The notes under the pieces were generated by a model. It had not been told where the DNA came from, searched no databases, and saw nothing but the letters and a program-made list of their open reading frames with translations. DNA of 7,370 nt from Marinosulfonomonas sp. (lineage in GTDB: Bacteria > Pseudomonadota > Alphaproteobacteria > Rhodobacterales > Rhodobacteraceae): positions 1-7,370 of the forward strand of contig WGBJ01000421.1 in assembly GCA_015494385.1 (NCBI GenBank), given 5' to 3'. The translations under genes and the position numbers were made by a program. Numbering within the stretch: the stretch's first letter is position 1; each line of letters starts with the position of its first letter. Shown here in pieces: positions 1 to 7,220 of this stretch.

Positions 1-32
1 CCCTTCCTGTTTCCCGTCAAACTACGACCGAC

Positions 33-69
33 AAAAAGCAGGGGCAAGAGTATTCCCTTCTTCTTGCCC
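33..69 (-). terminator. Probable intrinsic terminator of the trmJ-like gene
   Basis: An 8-bp perfect stem (42-49 GGGCAAGA with 62-69 TCTTGCCC, 12-nt loop) lies 37 bases past the stop codon of the minus-strand gene. Read on the minus strand, the stem is followed after four or five bases by a run of five T (33-37). The U-tract is short and slightly displaced from the stem, so termination may be only moderately efficient. Nothing else is recognisable in positions 1-105. Confidence 0.5.
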
Positions 70-105
70 GAAAATACCTGCCCGCGCGGCAGCGCATAGA
101 ATCTC

Positions 106-861
106 TTATTCCCCGCGCTCTTTCCAGCGCACCAACTGGCGCAGCATCCCGTGCAACGTCTGCACATCCGCCCGCGTCAGCGGCAGCCGTGCCCACATGT
201 TGCGCAGGGCCAGCTTCATCCGGTCCGCCTTGGCCTCGGGGAAAAAGAACCCCGCCTCGGCCAGACGTTCCTCGAAATGATCGCCCAGCTTTTCAATCTC
301 CAGCCCCTCGGCAAATTCGGTTTTCACCATCTCCATCACCTCGGGCACGGCCTGTTCCACCTGCCGGCGCCACTCATAGGCGGTTAGCAAAACAGATTGC
401 CCCAGATTAAGCGATGAAAACGCCGGATTGACCGGCACCGAGATAATCGCATTGGCCCGCGCCACATCGTCGTTTTCCAGACCCGCGCGTTCAGGACCAA
501 ACAGGATGCCGACCTTTTGCCCCTGCTCCAGCAGGCCACGGGTGTATTCCATCGCCCGTTCCGGTGTCATGATCGGCTTGGTCAGCCCCCGATGCCGCGC
601 GGTGGTGGCAAACACATAGTTGCAATCGGCAATCGCATCCGCCGTATTGTCAAACAGCCCCGCCTGATCCAGCAGGCGCCCCGCGCCCGACGCCATCGCC
701 ACGGCCCGTTCATTCGGCCAGCCATCACGCGGCGCGACAATACGCATCCGGTCCAGCCCGAAATTCCACATCGCCCGCGCGGCGGCCCCGATGTTTTCGC
801 CCATCTGCGGGCGCACAAGGATCATCGCGGGCTGTGGTCCCGCCCATTCATCTTTTGCCAT
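106..861 (-). CDS. trmJ: TrmJ-like tRNA (cytidine/uridine-32) 2'-O-methyltransferase, SPOUT family
   Basis: This 251-residue cytoplasmic protein of the SpoU/TrmH class of SPOUT methyltransferases is predicted to transfer a methyl group from S-adenosylmethionine to a ribose 2'-OH of tRNA. Known TrmJ enzymes act on position 32 of the anticodon loop. Three family motifs are visible: motif 1 around residues 20-36 (GENIGAAARAMWNFG, with the conserved Asn23 and Arg29), motif 2 at 119-130 (ILFGPERAGLEN), and motif 3 at 149-160 (SSLNLGQSVLLT), which forms the cofactor-binding knot. A C-terminal extension of about 85 residues (165-251), rich in charged helices and containing FFFPEAKADRMKLALRN, matches the TrmJ architecture rather than the shorter TrmL. 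The start ATG (859-861) is preceded by an AGGTG-like site. The gene is transcribed alone, divergently from the ThiE-like gene. The class call is firm; the exact tRNA position is inferred from the family. Confidence 0.88.
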   Translation of the reverse strand: MAKDEWAGPQPAMILVRPQMGENIGAAARAMWNFGLDRMRIVAPRDGWPNERAVAMASGAGRLLDQAGLFDNTADAIADCNYVFATTARHRGLTKPIMTPERAMEYTRGLLEQGQKVGILFGPERAGLENDDVARANAIISVPVNPAFSSLNLGQSVLLTAYEWRRQVEQAVPEVMEMVKTEFAEGLEIEKLGDHFEERLAEAGFFFPEAKADRMKLALRNMWARLPLTRADVQTLHGMLRQLVRWKERGE

Positions 862-909
862 TTCACACCTGTTTATCCATCCCCGCCCTGATAGGGTGCA
901 ACTGCCCCG

Positions 910-938
910 TGGTCAAACCGCAAAACCTGCGTTATATC
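910..938 (+). promoter_or_regulatory. Candidate promoter for the ThiE-like gene
   Basis: TGGTCA (910-915) and TATATC (933-938) lie 17 bases apart, each matching four of six consensus positions. The -10 hexamer shares bases with the opposing trmJ -10 element (931-936), so the two divergent promoters would compete for polymerase if both are real. No TPP riboswitch is recognisable in the short leader. Confidence 0.28.
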
Positions 939-958
939 CGGCAGCAACAGCCAGCCAA
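931..958 (-). promoter_or_regulatory. Candidate sigma-70 promoter for the trmJ-like gene
   Basis: On the minus strand, TTGGCT (953-958) and TATAAC (931-936) are separated by 16 bases. They match the -35 and -10 consensus at four and five of six positions. Transcription would start near 924, leaving a leader of about 60 bases before the ATG at 861. The site is judged by eye only. Confidence 0.4.
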
Positions 959-969
959 GGATAGTGATG

Positions 970-1602
970 ATGAGCGAAGAATTTCCCGAAAAAGAACAGG
1001 CCCAGCTATACCTGATCACCCCGCCCGCCTTTGAACTGGCCAGCTTTGCCGATACATTCCAGCGGGTGCTGGATGTGGCCCCCGTGGCCTGCGCACGTCT
1101 TGCCATGGCCACCAAAGACGAAGACCAGATCGCCCGCGCCGGGGATGCCCTGCGCGAAATCTGCCATGGGCGCGACATTCCGCTGGTGATCGAAAGCCAC
1201 CTGATCATGGTCGAGCGCCTTGGCCTTGACGGGGTGCATCTGACCGATGGTGCCCGTTCCGTGCGCTATGCCCGGGGCGAGCTTTCGGACGAGGCCATCA
1301 TCGGCAGTTTCTGCGGCACCTCGCGCCATGACGGGTTGAACGCGGGCGAAGCCAGCGCCGATTACATCAGCTTCGGCCCTTGCGGCGAAAGCGCGCTGGG
1401 CGATGGCTCGACCGCCCCGCAGGACCTGTTCCAGTGGTGGAGCGATGTTGTCGAGGTGCCGGTTGTGGCCGAAGGCGCCTTGACGGTTGATCTGATCAGA
1501 ACCCTGTCTCCCTTCACCGATTTCTTTGCGATTGGCGAGGAGATCTGGAACACGGACGATCCTGCCAAAACCTTCAAGACACTGACACAGGCTATCGTTT
1601 GA
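970..1602 (+). CDS. ThiE-like protein (thiamine phosphate synthase fold) with altered active site
   Basis: This 210-residue soluble protein has the TIM-barrel pattern of thiamine phosphate synthase: an opening strand QLYLITP (11-17), GVHLTD (88-93), the block from GSFCGTSRHD (112-121) to ADYISFGP (130-137), and a final strand FFAIGEEIW (185-193). Automated annotation would probably call it ThiE. Several catalytic signatures are missing, however. The usual metal-binding IND(D/R) segment reads IESH (74-77), the pyrophosphate-contacting P-T-x-T-K loop reads ESALGDG (140-146), and the phosphate-binding GIGGI strand reads VAEGALT (166-172). It may therefore be a paralogue with another role. The start is uncertain: GTG964, ATG967 and ATG970 are in frame, and AAGGA at 957-961 is best spaced (8 nt) for ATG970. 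It stands alone between trmJ and the efflux operon, with no other thiamine gene in view. Confidence 0.72.
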   Translation: MSEEFPEKEQAQLYLITPPAFELASFADTFQRVLDVAPVACARLAMATKDEDQIARAGDALREICHGRDIPLVIESHLIMVERLGLDGVHLTDGARSVRYARGELSDEAIIGSFCGTSRHDGLNAGEASADYISFGPCGESALGDGSTAPQDLFQWWSDVVEVPVVAEGALTVDLIRTLSPFTDFFAIGEEIWNTDDPAKTFKTLTQAIV

Positions 1603-1705
1603 TTTAAGGCTGCCGACAAACCTGTCGTATTGCATCCCCTAGTGGGTTATATTGTCCCATCTACACAGGTAATGGGCCCCGGTCGTTTTGGGTGGCTTGA
1701 AAAAC

Positions 1706-1722
1706 TATACTAATCGGTTTAG
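1706..1722 (+). promoter_or_regulatory. Candidate -10 element and dyad upstream of the efflux operon
   Basis: TATACT (1706-1711) is the best -10-like hexamer in the 178-base gap before the first adaptor gene, but no good -35 sits 16-18 bases upstream. It overlaps an imperfect dyad, CTAATCGGTTTAG (1710-1722), whose outer four bases pair exactly. This could be an operator, since RND operons are often repressed by TetR- or MarR-type proteins. No regulator gene is in the window. The rest of 1603-1780 holds only a weak 5-bp hairpin (1614-1627) with no T-run. Confidence 0.3.
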
Positions 1723-1780
1723 CTGTGCCGGCATCTGCACCGGATTCGGTTCACCACTCTGAAATAGACGAGGGCACACC

Positions 1781-2842
1781 ATGCGATACGGGACGTTCTT
1801 ATTGGCCCTGACAGGATCGGTATTCCTGTCAATGGCCCCTGCCCTGTCAGAACAGGCCTTGCCGGTTGAAACAGTCAAAATCCAGCCCGAGCTGGGGTTG
1901 GAAACCCTGACTTTGACGGGCCAGATCATCGCGCGTGACGAGGTTGGCCTGTCCTTTCCCATGAGTGGACGGATCATGTCTATTCTGGTGCGCGAGGGCG
2001 ATCAGGTGCAAACGGGGCAGGAACTGGCCCGCCTTGAATCGGTGCAACAGGAACAGGCCATGCGCGGCGCCGAAGCGGCGCTGAATGCAGCACAGGCCGA
2101 TCTGTTTCAGGCCAAAGAGGAATTCGAACGGCAAGATGTGTTCCTGCAACGCGGCGCCACCACCCGCATTCGCCGTGACGAGGCCGAACGCCGTTACCGC
2201 ATCGCCGAAGCCAGCGTAGAGCAGGCACAGGCAGACCTGAACCGCGCCCGCAAAGCCTATGAAGATACCTTCCTGCGGGCCAGCGCCGACGGGGTTATCA
2301 CCGCCCGTCTGGCCGATCCCGGCGAAGTCATTGCCGGTGCCCATCCGGTGTTGAAACTGGCGCTGGGGACCGCAATGGATGCCGTTTTCGATACGCCCGA
2401 GGATCTGCCCACACGAATACCCAAAGACCTGACAATTCCGCTATCGCTGCTTGATAACCCCGACGTTCGCTTTCAGGGGCGCGTGCGCAAGGTGTCCCCT
2501 TTGGTTGATCCGCGCACCGGCACCGTCGAAGTCAGTGTCGGCGTGGACAAACCGCCGGCACAGGTCAGTTACGGGGCGGCGGTGAAGGCCAGCATCGCAA
2601 TCCCGCACCCCGACCAGATCATCGTGCCCTATAGCGCCCTGTCGGTCATCGGCCAGTCGCCAGCCGTCTGGGTGATCAGCCCCGATACGATGCGCGCCAC
2701 AGTCAGGCCGATCGGCATCACGCGCTACTCGGATGGCACGATTGTCATCAGGGATGGCCTGAAAACCGGCGATATTGTCGTCACCAGTGGCGCACAGCTG
2801 TTATACCCCGGGCGCATCGTCCGCCTGATCGGAGACGAGTGA
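1781..2842 (+). CDS. RND efflux periplasmic adaptor (membrane fusion protein), first of a tandem pair
   Basis: This 353-residue adaptor should bridge the inner-membrane RND permease and an outer-membrane channel. A Sec signal peptide is evident at residues 1-23 (hydrophobic core then ALS-EQ). There is no lipobox cysteine, so unlike AcrA it is not a lipoprotein. Domains in order: first half of the lipoyl domain (about 54-86, GLSFPMSGRI then VREGDQVQTGQELARLE), an alpha-helical coiled-coil hairpin rich in Ala, Glu, Gln and Arg (about 88-163), second lipoyl half (164-195, LRASADGVITARLADPGEVI), a beta-barrel (about 198-275, with VDPRTGTVEV) and a membrane-proximal domain (276-350). The hairpin is short, as in AcrA-type adaptors. 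The ATG is well supported by GAGGG at 1770-1774, six bases upstream. It is the first gene of the three-gene operon and resembles its neighbour in architecture, though the sequences have clearly diverged. Confidence 0.9.
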   Translation: MRYGTFLLALTGSVFLSMAPALSEQALPVETVKIQPELGLETLTLTGQIIARDEVGLSFPMSGRIMSILVREGDQVQTGQELARLESVQQEQAMRGAEAALNAAQADLFQAKEEFERQDVFLQRGATTRIRRDEAERRYRIAEASVEQAQADLNRARKAYEDTFLRASADGVITARLADPGEVIAGAHPVLKLALGTAMDAVFDTPEDLPTRIPKDLTIPLSLLDNPDVRFQGRVRKVSPLVDPRTGTVEVSVGVDKPPAQVSYGAAVKASIAIPHPDQIIVPYSALSVIGQSPAVWVISPDTMRATVRPIGITRYSDGTIVIRDGLKTGDIVVTSGAQLLYPGRIVRLIGDE

Positions 2843-3900
2843 TGCAAATACGTTCCCTGTTCCTGATTGCCGCCATGGCATTGCCGCTTGCACATCCTGT
2901 TGTGGCGCAGGAAGCCCCCCGCCCCGTGGTGTCTGAAATCATCGGCGAAGATCCCGACACGGCGCGCGATTTTATCGGCACGGTCTCCGCCAGAACAGAG
3001 GTTGATCTGGGCTTTCCCGCCTCGGGCACCATCGCCAGCCGCCCCGTTTCCCTTGGGGATACGGTGAAAGAGGGCGATGTACTGGCCCAACTGGACCCCG
3101 AAGCACTGGAAGCCGGCGCATGGGCGGCACGGGCCGGTGTGGTGATCGCCACGCAGGGATTGAAATCGGCGCAGGATGCACTGGAGCGCGAAAAGATACT
3201 GGTCGAGCGCGGCGTGGAAAGTCAAACGCGATTGGAGGACGCAGAACGCCAGTTTGCCGCCGCCAAAGCGCGACTGGAACAGGCCAAAGCGGCCCTGATC
3301 CGCGCCGAGGATATTCTGGATTCAGCCGTTTTGCGCGCGCCCCACGACGGGGTTATCACACGGGTTTTTGCCGAACCCGGTGCCTCGGTTTCGGCCGGAC
3401 AGCCGGTGATCCGTCTGGCCGCCACGGACGAACGCGAAGTGGTGATCGACCTGACAGAATCCGAACTGGCCATTTTGCCCAAACAGGCCCTGTTCGACGC
3501 CACCCTGCTGGCTGTCAGCACGGTGCATGCGCAAATCCGCTTGCGGTCTGTCGATCCGGTGGCCGACACCCGCACCCGCACCCGTCGGGGCCATTTCACC
3601 CTGCTGGACGCGCCCGAGGAATTCCGTATCGGCGCGCTGGTCAAGGCACGGCCACAGCTTGAGGACATAAAAGTGATGACCATCCCCACGGGTGCGATAC
3701 TGCGTGAAGACGGCAAACCATTCGTCTGGGTCATTTCGCGCCCCGATGGCGTTGCCCATAAAACGGCGATCACCCTTGGCCAGACCCTTGGCAAACGGCG
3801 GGTTGTCACCTCGGGCTTGCAGATCAATCAGGAAATCCTGACCAAAGGCATCCACTCAATCAGGGACGGGCAGATCGTTGGCCCGCGCGTAGGCAAATGA
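2842..3900 (+). CDS. RND efflux periplasmic adaptor (membrane fusion protein), second of a tandem pair
   Basis: This 352-residue second adaptor is almost the same length as the first. It has a signal peptide (1-23, ending VAQ before EAP) and no lipidation cysteine. It repeats the architecture: lipoyl half (54-85, DLGFPASGTI then VSLGDTVKEGDVLAQLD), helical hairpin (about 87-160), second lipoyl half (163-193, VLRAPHDGVITRVFAEPGASV), beta-barrel (about 197-272) and membrane-proximal domain (about 274-347). Shared blocks such as RG...DAER, the Ala/Gln-rich helix and DGVIT indicate an ancient duplication. A GTG at 2839 is in frame, but ATG2842 is preferred because GGAG (2831-2834) lies seven bases before it. 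Its A is the last base of the preceding TGA, so translation is probably coupled. Two distinct adaptors before one permease suggest a mixed adaptor ring, as known for TriA and TriB. Confidence 0.9.
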   Translation: MQIRSLFLIAAMALPLAHPVVAQEAPRPVVSEIIGEDPDTARDFIGTVSARTEVDLGFPASGTIASRPVSLGDTVKEGDVLAQLDPEALEAGAWAARAGVVIATQGLKSAQDALEREKILVERGVESQTRLEDAERQFAAAKARLEQAKAALIRAEDILDSAVLRAPHDGVITRVFAEPGASVSAGQPVIRLAATDEREVVIDLTESELAILPKQALFDATLLAVSTVHAQIRLRSVDPVADTRTRTRRGHFTLLDAPEEFRIGALVKARPQLEDIKVMTIPTGAILREDGKPFVWVISRPDGVAHKTAITLGQTLGKRRVVTSGLQINQEILTKGIHSIRDGQIVGPRVGK

Positions 3901-6900
3901 GCGAACGTTTCAATCTGTCCGACTGGGCGCTACAGCATAAATCCTTTGTCTGGTATCTGATGATCGTCAGCATGTTGGCGGGCCTGATGGCCTATGTCAC
4001 CATCGGCCGCGAGGAAGATCCGGATTTCACCATCAAAACCATGGTGATCACCGCCGCCCTGCCCGGGGCCACGGTGCAGGAAACGCTGGATCAGGTCACC
4101 GACCGGATCGAAAAGAAACTGCTGGAAGTGGACGAGCTGGACTATACCAAATCCGTCACATGGCCCGGCGTGTCGATTGTTTATGTCAACCTGCTGCCCA
4201 CCACCCGCGGTCCGCAAATCCCGCCGATCTGGCAGGAAATCCGCAATATGATGGGCGATATCCGCGGTGAATTCCCCGCCGAATTTGCCGGTTTCAAGTT
4301 CAACGACCGATTTGGCGATGTTTACGGCAATATCTATGCCTTTACCTCGGACGGGTTCACCCCGCGCGAAGTGCGCGACATGATCGAGGACATCCGCCGC
4401 GAGGTGCAGCAACTGGATGATGCGGGCGATGTGGTGATCTTTGGCGACCGCGAAGAAGCGATCTATCTGGATTTCTCGCCCGAGAAAATGGCTGCCCTTG
4501 GCGTCAATCAGGAACAGGTGCAGGCCACACTGGCCGCCCAGAACGCGATTGTGCCCTCCGGCGTGATCGAGGCCGGCCCCGAACGGGTATTGGTGCGGGT
4601 CAGCGGCAAATTCCTGAATGCCCAAAGCCTCGAGGATGTGAACCTGCGTGTCGGGGACCGGTTTTTCCGCCTGACCGATGTGGCCACGGTGCGGCGTGGA
4701 TATAAAGACCCCGCAACCGAATTGTTCCGCTTTAACGGAGAAGAGGCGATCGGCCTTGGCGTTGGAATGCGCAAAGGGGCCAATATTCTGGCGTTTGGCG
4801 AACAGCTGGACGAAGTGATTGATCGGGCGGAATCAAAGTTGCCGATTGGCGTTGAAATCCACAAGGTTTCGGACCAGCCCAAAATTGTGGATGAAGCAGT
4901 CGGCCATTTCACCCGTGCGCTGGCCGAAGCGGTGATCATCGTGATGGCGGTATCGGTGCTGGCCGTGGGCCTGCGGGCCGGTCTGGTGGTGGCGCTGGCG
5001 GTGCCGCTGACGCTGGGCATTACCTTTGTGGTGCTGGAATACACCGGCTTTACCCTGCAACGGATTTCGCTGGGCGCGCTGATCATCGCGCTGGGGCTGC
5101 TGGTGGATGACGCAATGATCGCGGTGGAAACCATGATCTACCGGCTGGAAAAGGGCGACGGGCGGCATCAGGCGGCCTCTTATGCATGGCGCACGATTGC
5201 CTTTCCTATGCTGTCGGGCACCTTGATCACCGTTGCCGGTTTCATCCCGATCGGGCTGAACAATTCCAACGCCGGTGAATTCACCTTTTCGCTGTTCGTG
5301 GTGATCGCGGTTTCCCTGCTGGTCAGCTGGTTCGTGGCGGTTTTGTACAGCCCGCTGCTGGGCGTGACATTCCTGCCCAAAAACCTGGGCCACAAACACA
5401 AAGGCCCCGGCATTGCCATGCGGATGTTCCAGTCCGCCCTGCGCGGGGCCATGCGCGCCCGCTGGCTGGTGCTGGTGGTGATCGTCGCCGGTTTTGTCGC
5501 CTCGGTTTACAGCCTGCGCTTTGTCGAACAACAGTTCTTTCCCAATTCGGACCGCACCGAATTGCTGGTCAACATGACCCTGCCGCAGAATGCCTCGATC
5601 GAGGAAACATCGGCCCAGTTGCAGGCAATGGAAAACCGTCTGAAAAATCACGACGGGGTGGCCTATTGGTCCACCTATGTCGGCCGTTCCGCCTTGCGTT
5701 TTCTACTGACCAGCGAACCGGCCACGCCGTCGGCCAACTTTGGCCAGATCGTGATCCAGACAACCGGCCTTGAGGCGCGCGATAAACTGCGCGACGAGCT
5801 GCGCAAGGTTGCCGCCGAGGAATTCCCCGGCACCGATGTTCTGGTGAAACTGCTGGCGATTGGCCCGCCGGTGGGCCGCCCCGTGCAATACCGCCTGTCC
5901 GGCCCCGACATCGCCAAGGTTCGCGATCTGGGGCGTGATCTGACCGCGATTGTCGCCAGTGATGAGCGCCTGGAAAGCATCGCGATGGACTGGAACGCCC
6001 CTGCCCGCGTGATCAAGGTGGATATCCTGCAGGACAAGGCACGCCAGTTGAACCTGTCCGCCCGCGATATATCCATTGCCCTGAACACGGTTTATAACGG
6101 CAAAGGTGTGACCAACCTGCGCGACCAGACCTATCTGATCGACATCATTGCGCGCGGGGACAAAAACACCTCCGAATCCATCGACACATTGTTCAACCTG
6201 CAACTCAGCACAGCCGATGGCGGCACCATTCCCCTGTCCAGCGTCGCAAGTTTCCGGTTTGAAACCGAACAGCCCGTGGTCATTCAGCGCAACCGGATGC
6301 CCACGGTGACGGTCGAGGCGGCTCTGGCCACCAAGGATCAGCCCGCAACCATCGTCAAAGCCCTGAAAGAACAGATCGAGGAATTCGATAAATCCCTGCC
6401 CGCCGGATACCACGTCGAGGTCGGGGGCTCGGTTGAAAAGAGTGCGGAATCGCAAGGGCCGATTGCGGCTGTGGCACCGATGATGATCCTGATCATCATC
6501 ACGCTGGTGATGGTGCAGATGCAAAGCTTCCGGTTGGCGTTCATCGTGTTGTCGGTGGCCCCGCTGGGCCTGATCGGGGTGGTGATTGCACTGATTGCCG
6601 CCAAGGCCCCGATGGGATTTGTCGCCATTCTGGGTATTCTGGCCCTAAGCGGCATCCTGATCCGCAATTCGATCATTCTGGTGGACCGGATCGAGGCCTT
6701 GCGCAAACAGGGCATGGACGCCTGGGATGCGGTATTCGAGGCCACAGTCACCCGCGCCCGCCCCATTGTATTGACGGCAGCAGCGGCCAGCCTGGCCCTG
6801 ATCCCGATTTCACGGCAGGTGTTCTGGGGGCCGATGGCCTATGCGCTGATGGGCGGGATTATCGTTGGCACGGTGATCACCCTGATCTTTGTGCCGGCGC

Positions 6901-6950
6901 AATACCTGATCGTGTTCCGCGTCAAACGGGACAAGAAACAGGCAGGATAG
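3897..6950 (+). CDS. RND-family efflux permease (inner-membrane proton/drug antiporter), TriC-like
   Basis: This 1017-residue inner-membrane protein would use the proton gradient to move substrates from the periplasm or membrane into the adaptor-channel complex. It has the twofold RND plan: TM1 (about 17-37), a large periplasmic loop (to about 335), TM2-TM6 (about 341-493), TM7 (about 521-541), a second periplasmic loop (to about 855) and TM8-TM12 (to about 1007). The proton-relay pair Asp404-Asp405 lies in TM4 (GLLVDDAMIAVE), matching Asp407/408 of AcrB. The TM10 position usually held by Lys940 in AcrB is Arg923 (GILIRNSIILVD). The GREEDPDFTIKTMVI stretch after TM1 is typical of drug-efflux RNDs rather than CusA-type metal exporters. 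The ATG overlaps the preceding stop (ATGA, 3897-3900) with only a weak AGG before it, so translation is probably coupled. The C-terminus looks complete. Family is certain; substrate is unknown. Confidence 0.93.
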   Translation: MSERFNLSDWALQHKSFVWYLMIVSMLAGLMAYVTIGREEDPDFTIKTMVITAALPGATVQETLDQVTDRIEKKLLEVDELDYTKSVTWPGVSIVYVNLLPTTRGPQIPPIWQEIRNMMGDIRGEFPAEFAGFKFNDRFGDVYGNIYAFTSDGFTPREVRDMIEDIRREVQQLDDAGDVVIFGDREEAIYLDFSPEKMAALGVNQEQVQATLAAQNAIVPSGVIEAGPERVLVRVSGKFLNAQSLEDVNLRVGDRFFRLTDVATVRRGYKDPATELFRFNGEEAIGLGVGMRKGANILAFGEQLDEVIDRAESKLPIGVEIHKVSDQPKIVDEAVGHFTRALAEAVIIVMAVSVLAVGLRAGLVVALAVPLTLGITFVVLEYTGFTLQRISLGALIIALGLLVDDAMIAVETMIYRLEKGDGRHQAASYAWRTIAFPMLSGTLITVAGFIPIGLNNSNAGEFTFSLFVVIAVSLLVSWFVAVLYSPLLGVTFLPKNLGHKHKGPGIAMRMFQSALRGAMRARWLVLVVIVAGFVASVYSLRFVEQQFFPNSDRTELLVNMTLPQNASIEETSAQLQAMENRLKNHDGVAYWSTYVGRSALRFLLTSEPATPSANFGQIVIQTTGLEARDKLRDELRKVAAEEFPGTDVLVKLLAIGPPVGRPVQYRLSGPDIAKVRDLGRDLTAIVASDERLESIAMDWNAPARVIKVDILQDKARQLNLSARDISIALNTVYNGKGVTNLRDQTYLIDIIARGDKNTSESIDTLFNLQLSTADGGTIPLSSVASFRFETEQPVVIQRNRMPTVTVEAALATKDQPATIVKALKEQIEEFDKSLPAGYHVEVGGSVEKSAESQGPIAAVAPMMILIIITLVMVQMQSFRLAFIVLSVAPLGLIGVVIALIAAKAPMGFVAILGILALSGILIRNSIILVDRIEALRKQGMDAWDAVFEATVTRARPIVLTAAAASLALIPISRQVFWGPMAYALMGGIIVGTVITLIFVPAQYLIVFRVKRDKKQAG

Positions 6951-6957
6951 GTTTTTA

Positions 6958-6988
6958 GGGTCAGGACCTATTAATTCTGCGCCACTGG
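6958..6988 (+). repeat. Left terminal inverted repeat of the MITE-like element
   Basis: The 31-bp repeat starts GGGTCAGGACC and ends TGCGCCACTGG. It differs from the reverse complement of the right repeat only at its 12th and 19th bases (T here, C there). Confidence 0.85.
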
Positions 6989-7084
6989 CGCCGTTTTCCC
7001 GAAATATCAGCGGTTCGGGATGCGCCGTTAACAGTGGCTCTGTTCACAAGCGGCCCGCGCCGCTGAGATGAAGGGAAAACGGCG
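6989..7084. repeat. Internal long hairpin in the left half of the MITE-like element
   Basis: Two 31-nt arms (6989-7019 and 7054-7084) are complementary at about 25 positions. This includes a perfect 12-bp base (CGCCGTTTTCCC with GGGAAAACGGCG) and a 7-bp block TCAGCGG/CCGCTGA. A smaller hairpin (AACAG 7030-7034, CTGTT 7040-7044) sits at the tip. There is no T-run after it, so it does not look like an ordinary intrinsic terminator. Confidence 0.7.
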
Positions 7085-7132
7085 TCCTTCGGATTTGACG
7101 GATTTTCGCGCTGAACTGCGTTACAATGCCTT

Positions 7133-7177
7133 GGAATAGAACCACTATTCCCGCGCCATTGTGCCTTGTCAGCACAA
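7133..7177. repeat. Two small hairpins in the right half of the MITE-like element
   Basis: GGAATAG (7133-7139) pairs with CTATTCC (7145-7151) across a 5-nt loop. TTGTGC (7159-7164) pairs with GCACAA (7172-7177) across a 7-nt loop. With the left-half hairpin and the terminal repeats, a transcript could fold into a multi-branched structure. Small stems like these can also arise by chance. Confidence 0.5.
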
Positions 7178-7189
7178 AAATCTGTCAAA

Positions 7190-7220
7190 CCAGTGGCGCA
7201 GGATTAATGGGTCCTGACCC
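7190..7220 (-). repeat. Right terminal inverted repeat of the MITE-like element
   Basis: The 31-bp repeat starts CCAGTGGCGCA and ends GGTCCTGACCC on the plus strand. Its reverse complement matches the left repeat at 29 of 31 positions. Confidence 0.85.

Larger units (their letters stand above)
6958..7220. mobile_element. 263-bp MITE-like non-autonomous element
   Basis: The element is bounded by 31-bp terminal inverted repeats (6958-6988 and 7190-7220) that match at 29 of 31 positions, with tips GGGTCAGGACC and GGTCCTGACCC. The dinucleotide TA directly flanks both ends (6956-6957 and 7221-7222), consistent with a 2-bp target-site duplication as made by IS630-type and some IS5-type (IS427 group) transposases. 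There is no convincing open reading frame inside. Much of the interior is self-complementary. It begins seven bases after the permease stop codon and ends where a transposase gene begins. Size, long repeats, lack of coding capacity and TA flanks fit a MITE; a family assignment needs copies elsewhere in the genome. Confidence 0.75.

Noticed and set aside
884..915. Possible TPP riboswitch (GGGTGC) before the ThiE-like gene
   Set aside because: The conserved CUGAGA element and the rest of the THI-box are absent, and the leader is too short.
1614..1627. Terminator for the ThiE-like gene (CGACA/TGTCG hairpin)
   Set aside because: The stem is only 5 bp and no T-run follows; it could be chance.
3120..3827. 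Long open frames overlapping the second adaptor gene on both strands
   Set aside because: High-GC DNA often gives long shadow frames. These have biased compositions rich in Arg, Pro and Gly and no family signature, whereas the adaptor frame has clear domains.
4833..5651. A 272-codon antisense frame within the permease gene
   Set aside because: It is rich in His, Gln and Arg, as expected for the complement of hydrophobic membrane-helix codons, so it is an artefact of the permease frame.
7095..7127. TTGACG and TACAAT as a promoter inside the MITE-like element
   Set aside because: The hexamers are 21 bases apart, too far for a sigma-70 promoter, and no better -35 lies at the right distance.
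6961..7188. A 75-codon minus-strand open frame inside the MITE-like element
   Set aside because: It lies almost wholly within self-complementary sequence, resembles no known protein, and has no convincing ribosome binding site.
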